The notes beneath the pieces are model-generated. The model was not told where the DNA came from. It searched no databases and saw nothing but the letters and a program-made list of their open reading frames with translations. From Azoarcus taiwanensis (GTDB taxonomy: Bacteria > Pseudomonadota > Gammaproteobacteria > Burkholderiales > Rhodocyclaceae): 32,510 nucleotides of DNA. The translations under genes and the position numbers were made by a program. Where the stretch lies: positions 1 through 32,510 of the forward strand of contig NZ_WTVM01000037.1 in NCBI RefSeq assembly GCF_012910885.1, read 5' to 3'. This document shows, one piece after another, positions 30,849 through 32,510 of the stretch (positions are counted from its first letter, which is position 1; every line of letters starts with the position of its first letter).

Positions 30849-32510
30849 ATGGCAGGCAAGCAATACGACGAGTCCTCGTTCCGGGTTCTGAAGGGACTGG
30901 AGCCGGTGCGCGAGCGCCCCGGCATGTATACGCGTACGGATTCACCGGCGCACATCATCCAGGAAGTCATCGACAACGCCGCGGACGAGGCCCTGGCCGG
31001 CTTCGCACGCCAGATTGCGGTGACGCTGCATGTCGACGGCTCGGTCACCGTGGCCGACGACGGCCGTGGCATTCCGGTCGGCCTGCATCCGGAAGAAGGC
31101 GTGCCGGTGGTCGTGCTCGCTTATACCCGACTGCACGCCGGCGGCAAGTTCGACAAGCGTGAGGGCAACAGCGCCTACGCGTTCTCGGGCGGCCTGCACG
31201 GTGTGGGTGTCGCGGTCACCAACGCGCTGTCCACCCGCGTGGAAGTCGAGATCCTGCGCGAGGGCAAGCAGTATCGAATCGAATTCACCGACGGTGGCGA
31301 ACGTATCGGCCAGCTGAACGAGATCGGCCCCTGCGGACGCAAATCCGGCACCCGGGTGCGGGTGTGGCCGGACGTGAAATACTTCGATTCACCCAAGGTC
31401 CCGATGGCCGAGCTCGAGCGACTGCTGCGCAGCAAGGCGGTGCTGCTGCCGGGCGTGGCAGTCCGGCTCGACATCGAGCAGGCAGATGGCAGCATCGTCA
31501 CCAGGACCTGGTCTTACCCCGAGGGCCTCGCCGGCTACCTGCGTGAAGTCGGGGGCGACAGCGAGCCGGTTGCCCCGATCTACACCTTCGAGCGCTATGC
31601 GGACGCCAACGACCCGAGCTTCGCCAACGGCGAGGGCGCGGCCTGGGCGATCGCCTGGTTCGAACAGGCGGTGCCGAGCGAGTCCTACGTCAACCTGATC
31701 CCGACGGTGGCCGGCGGCACCCACGAATCCGGCCTGCGCGCCGGCGTCTTCGACGCGGTCAAGTCCTTCATCGAGCACCATGCGCTGCTGCCGCGCGGCG
31801 TCAAGCTGCAACAGGACGACGTCTGCGGCCGCATGAGCTTCGTGCTCTCGGCACGACTGCTCGACCCGCAGTTTCAAGGCCAGGTGAAGGAAAAGCTCAA
31901 CTCACGCGAAGCGGTCAAGCTCGTTTCCGGGCAGATTCGCGACCCCTTCGAGATCTGGCTCAACAACCATGTTGAAGCCGGCAAGGCGATCGCCGAACTC
32001 TCGATCAAGCAGGCCATGGCCCGCCAGCGCAGCGCGCAGAAGGTCGAAAAGAAAAAAACCTCCGGCGTCGCGGTGCTACCGGGCAAGCTCTCCGATTGCG
32101 AATCCGAGGACATTGCGGACAACGAGCTGTTTCTGGTCGAAGGCGACTCAGCCGGTGGCTCGGCGAAGATGGCCCGCAACAAGGAAACCCAGGCAATCCT
32201 GCCGCTGCGCGGCAAGGTCCAGAACGCCTGGGAGGTCGACCCCAACCGGCTCCTGGCCAACGCCGAGATCCACGACATCGCGGTCGCGCTCGGCGTCGAC
32301 GCCCACGATTACGATGCCACACCTGACCTCTCCGGACTGCGCTACGGCAAGGTGGTGATCATGTCGGATGCCGACGTCGACGGCGCGCACATCCAGACGC
32401 TATTGCTGACGCTGTTCTTCCGTCACTTCCCCAAGCTCATCGAGCTGGGCCATGTCTATGTCGCACAACCACCGCTCTACCGCATTGATGTGCCGGCGCA
32501 GGGCAAGAAG
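30849..32510 (+). CDS. parE: DNA topoisomerase IV subunit B ParE, N-terminal 554 codons (3' end outside window)
   Basis: ATPase subunit of topoisomerase IV, which decatenates daughter chromosomes together with ParC. The frame is open to the window end. The GHKL ATPase domain has EVIDNAADEALAGF (N box), DDGRGIPVG (G1), HAGGKFD and GGLHGVGVAVTNALS (ATP lid). The transducer domain follows. The TOPRIM domain has LFLVEGDSAGGSAK near residue 430 and MSDADVDGAHIQTLLL near residue 505. The start (MAGKQYDESSFRVLKGLEPV) and compact layout without insertions fit ParE rather than GyrB. GGAG lies 4 nt before the ATG. It is a chromosomal housekeeping gene and shows the locus is not itself mobile. Confidence 0.96.
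   Translation, partial: MAGKQYDESSFRVLKGLEPVRERPGMYTRTDSPAHIIQEVIDNAADEALAGFARQIAVTLHVDGSVTVADDGRGIPVGLHPEEGVPVVVLAYTRLHAGGKFDKREGNSAYAFSGGLHGVGVAVTNALSTRVEVEILREGKQYRIEFTDGGERIGQLNEIGPCGRKSGTRVRVWPDVKYFDSPKVPMAELERLLRSKAVLLPGVAVRLDIEQADGSIVTRTWSYPEGLAGYLREVGGDSEPVAPIYTFERYADANDPSFANGEGAAWAIAWFEQAVPSESYVNLIPTVAGGTHESGLRAGVFDAVKSFIEHHALLPRGVKLQQDDVCGRMSFVLSARLLDPQFQGQVKEKLNSREAVKLVSGQIRDPFEIWLNNHVEAGKAIAELSIKQAMARQRSAQKVEKKKTSGVAVLPGKLSDCESEDIADNELFLVEGDSAGGSAKMARNKETQAILPLRGKVQNAWEVDPNRLLANAEIHDIAVALGVDAHDYDATPDLSGLRYGKVVIMSDADVDGAHIQTLLLTLFFRHFPKLIELGHVYVAQPPLYRIDVPAQGKK

Overview
The window comes from the chromosome of a GC-rich proteobacterium. It is most likely a betaproteobacterium of the Azoarcus/Thauera (Rhodocyclales/Zoogloeaceae) type; this placement rests on gene order and protein flavour, not on a search. 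Almost all of it is one flagellar basal-body/hook locus. The left 3.2 kb is the end of an integrated genetic element, and the right end is the housekeeping topoisomerase gene parE.

Layout. (1) 1-3365: the 3' end of an XRE-type repressor gene, a 311-bp gap with nested hairpins, then a leftward cargo operon and a P4-type tyrosine integrase. The cargo operon holds an AlpA-like regulator, two very small ORFs and a 249-codon ORF of unknown function, all overlapping. The integrase starts about 150 bp from the end of fliE. (2) 3366-6349, leftward: fleS (sensor kinase), fleR (sigma54 activator) and fliE. (3) 6488-17883, rightward: fliF-G-H-I-J-K-L-M-N-O-P-Q-R, covering the MS ring, switch, export ATPase complex, hook-length ruler and export gate. 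(4) 17925-28925, leftward: flgB-C-D-E-F-G-H-I-J-K-L followed by a small lipoprotein gene broken by a frameshift in a seven-G run. (5) 29161-30773, rightward: flgA, flgM, flgN. (6) 30849 to the end: parE, cut by the window edge.

Regulation can be read from the DNA. I find six good -24/-12 (sigma54) promoters, before fliE, fliF, fliK, flgK, flgB and flgM, plus a strong sigma28 (FliA) promoter before flgM. With FleS/FleR encoded in the locus, this indicates a Pseudomonas/Vibrio-like RpoN-FleSR-FliA hierarchy rather than an FlhDC-driven one. A hexamer, CGGCAA, recurs in the non-coding gaps. Five helically spaced copies (four exact) lie upstream of the flgB promoter and two lie just downstream of the fliF promoter. 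They are the best candidates for FleR binding sites.

The most interesting items are the candidate FleR site arrays, the tandem sigma54/sigma28 control of flgM, the poly-G frameshift in the lipoprotein gene after flgL, and the compact unknown operon of the integrated element, which contains a 55-codon gene that is easy to miss.
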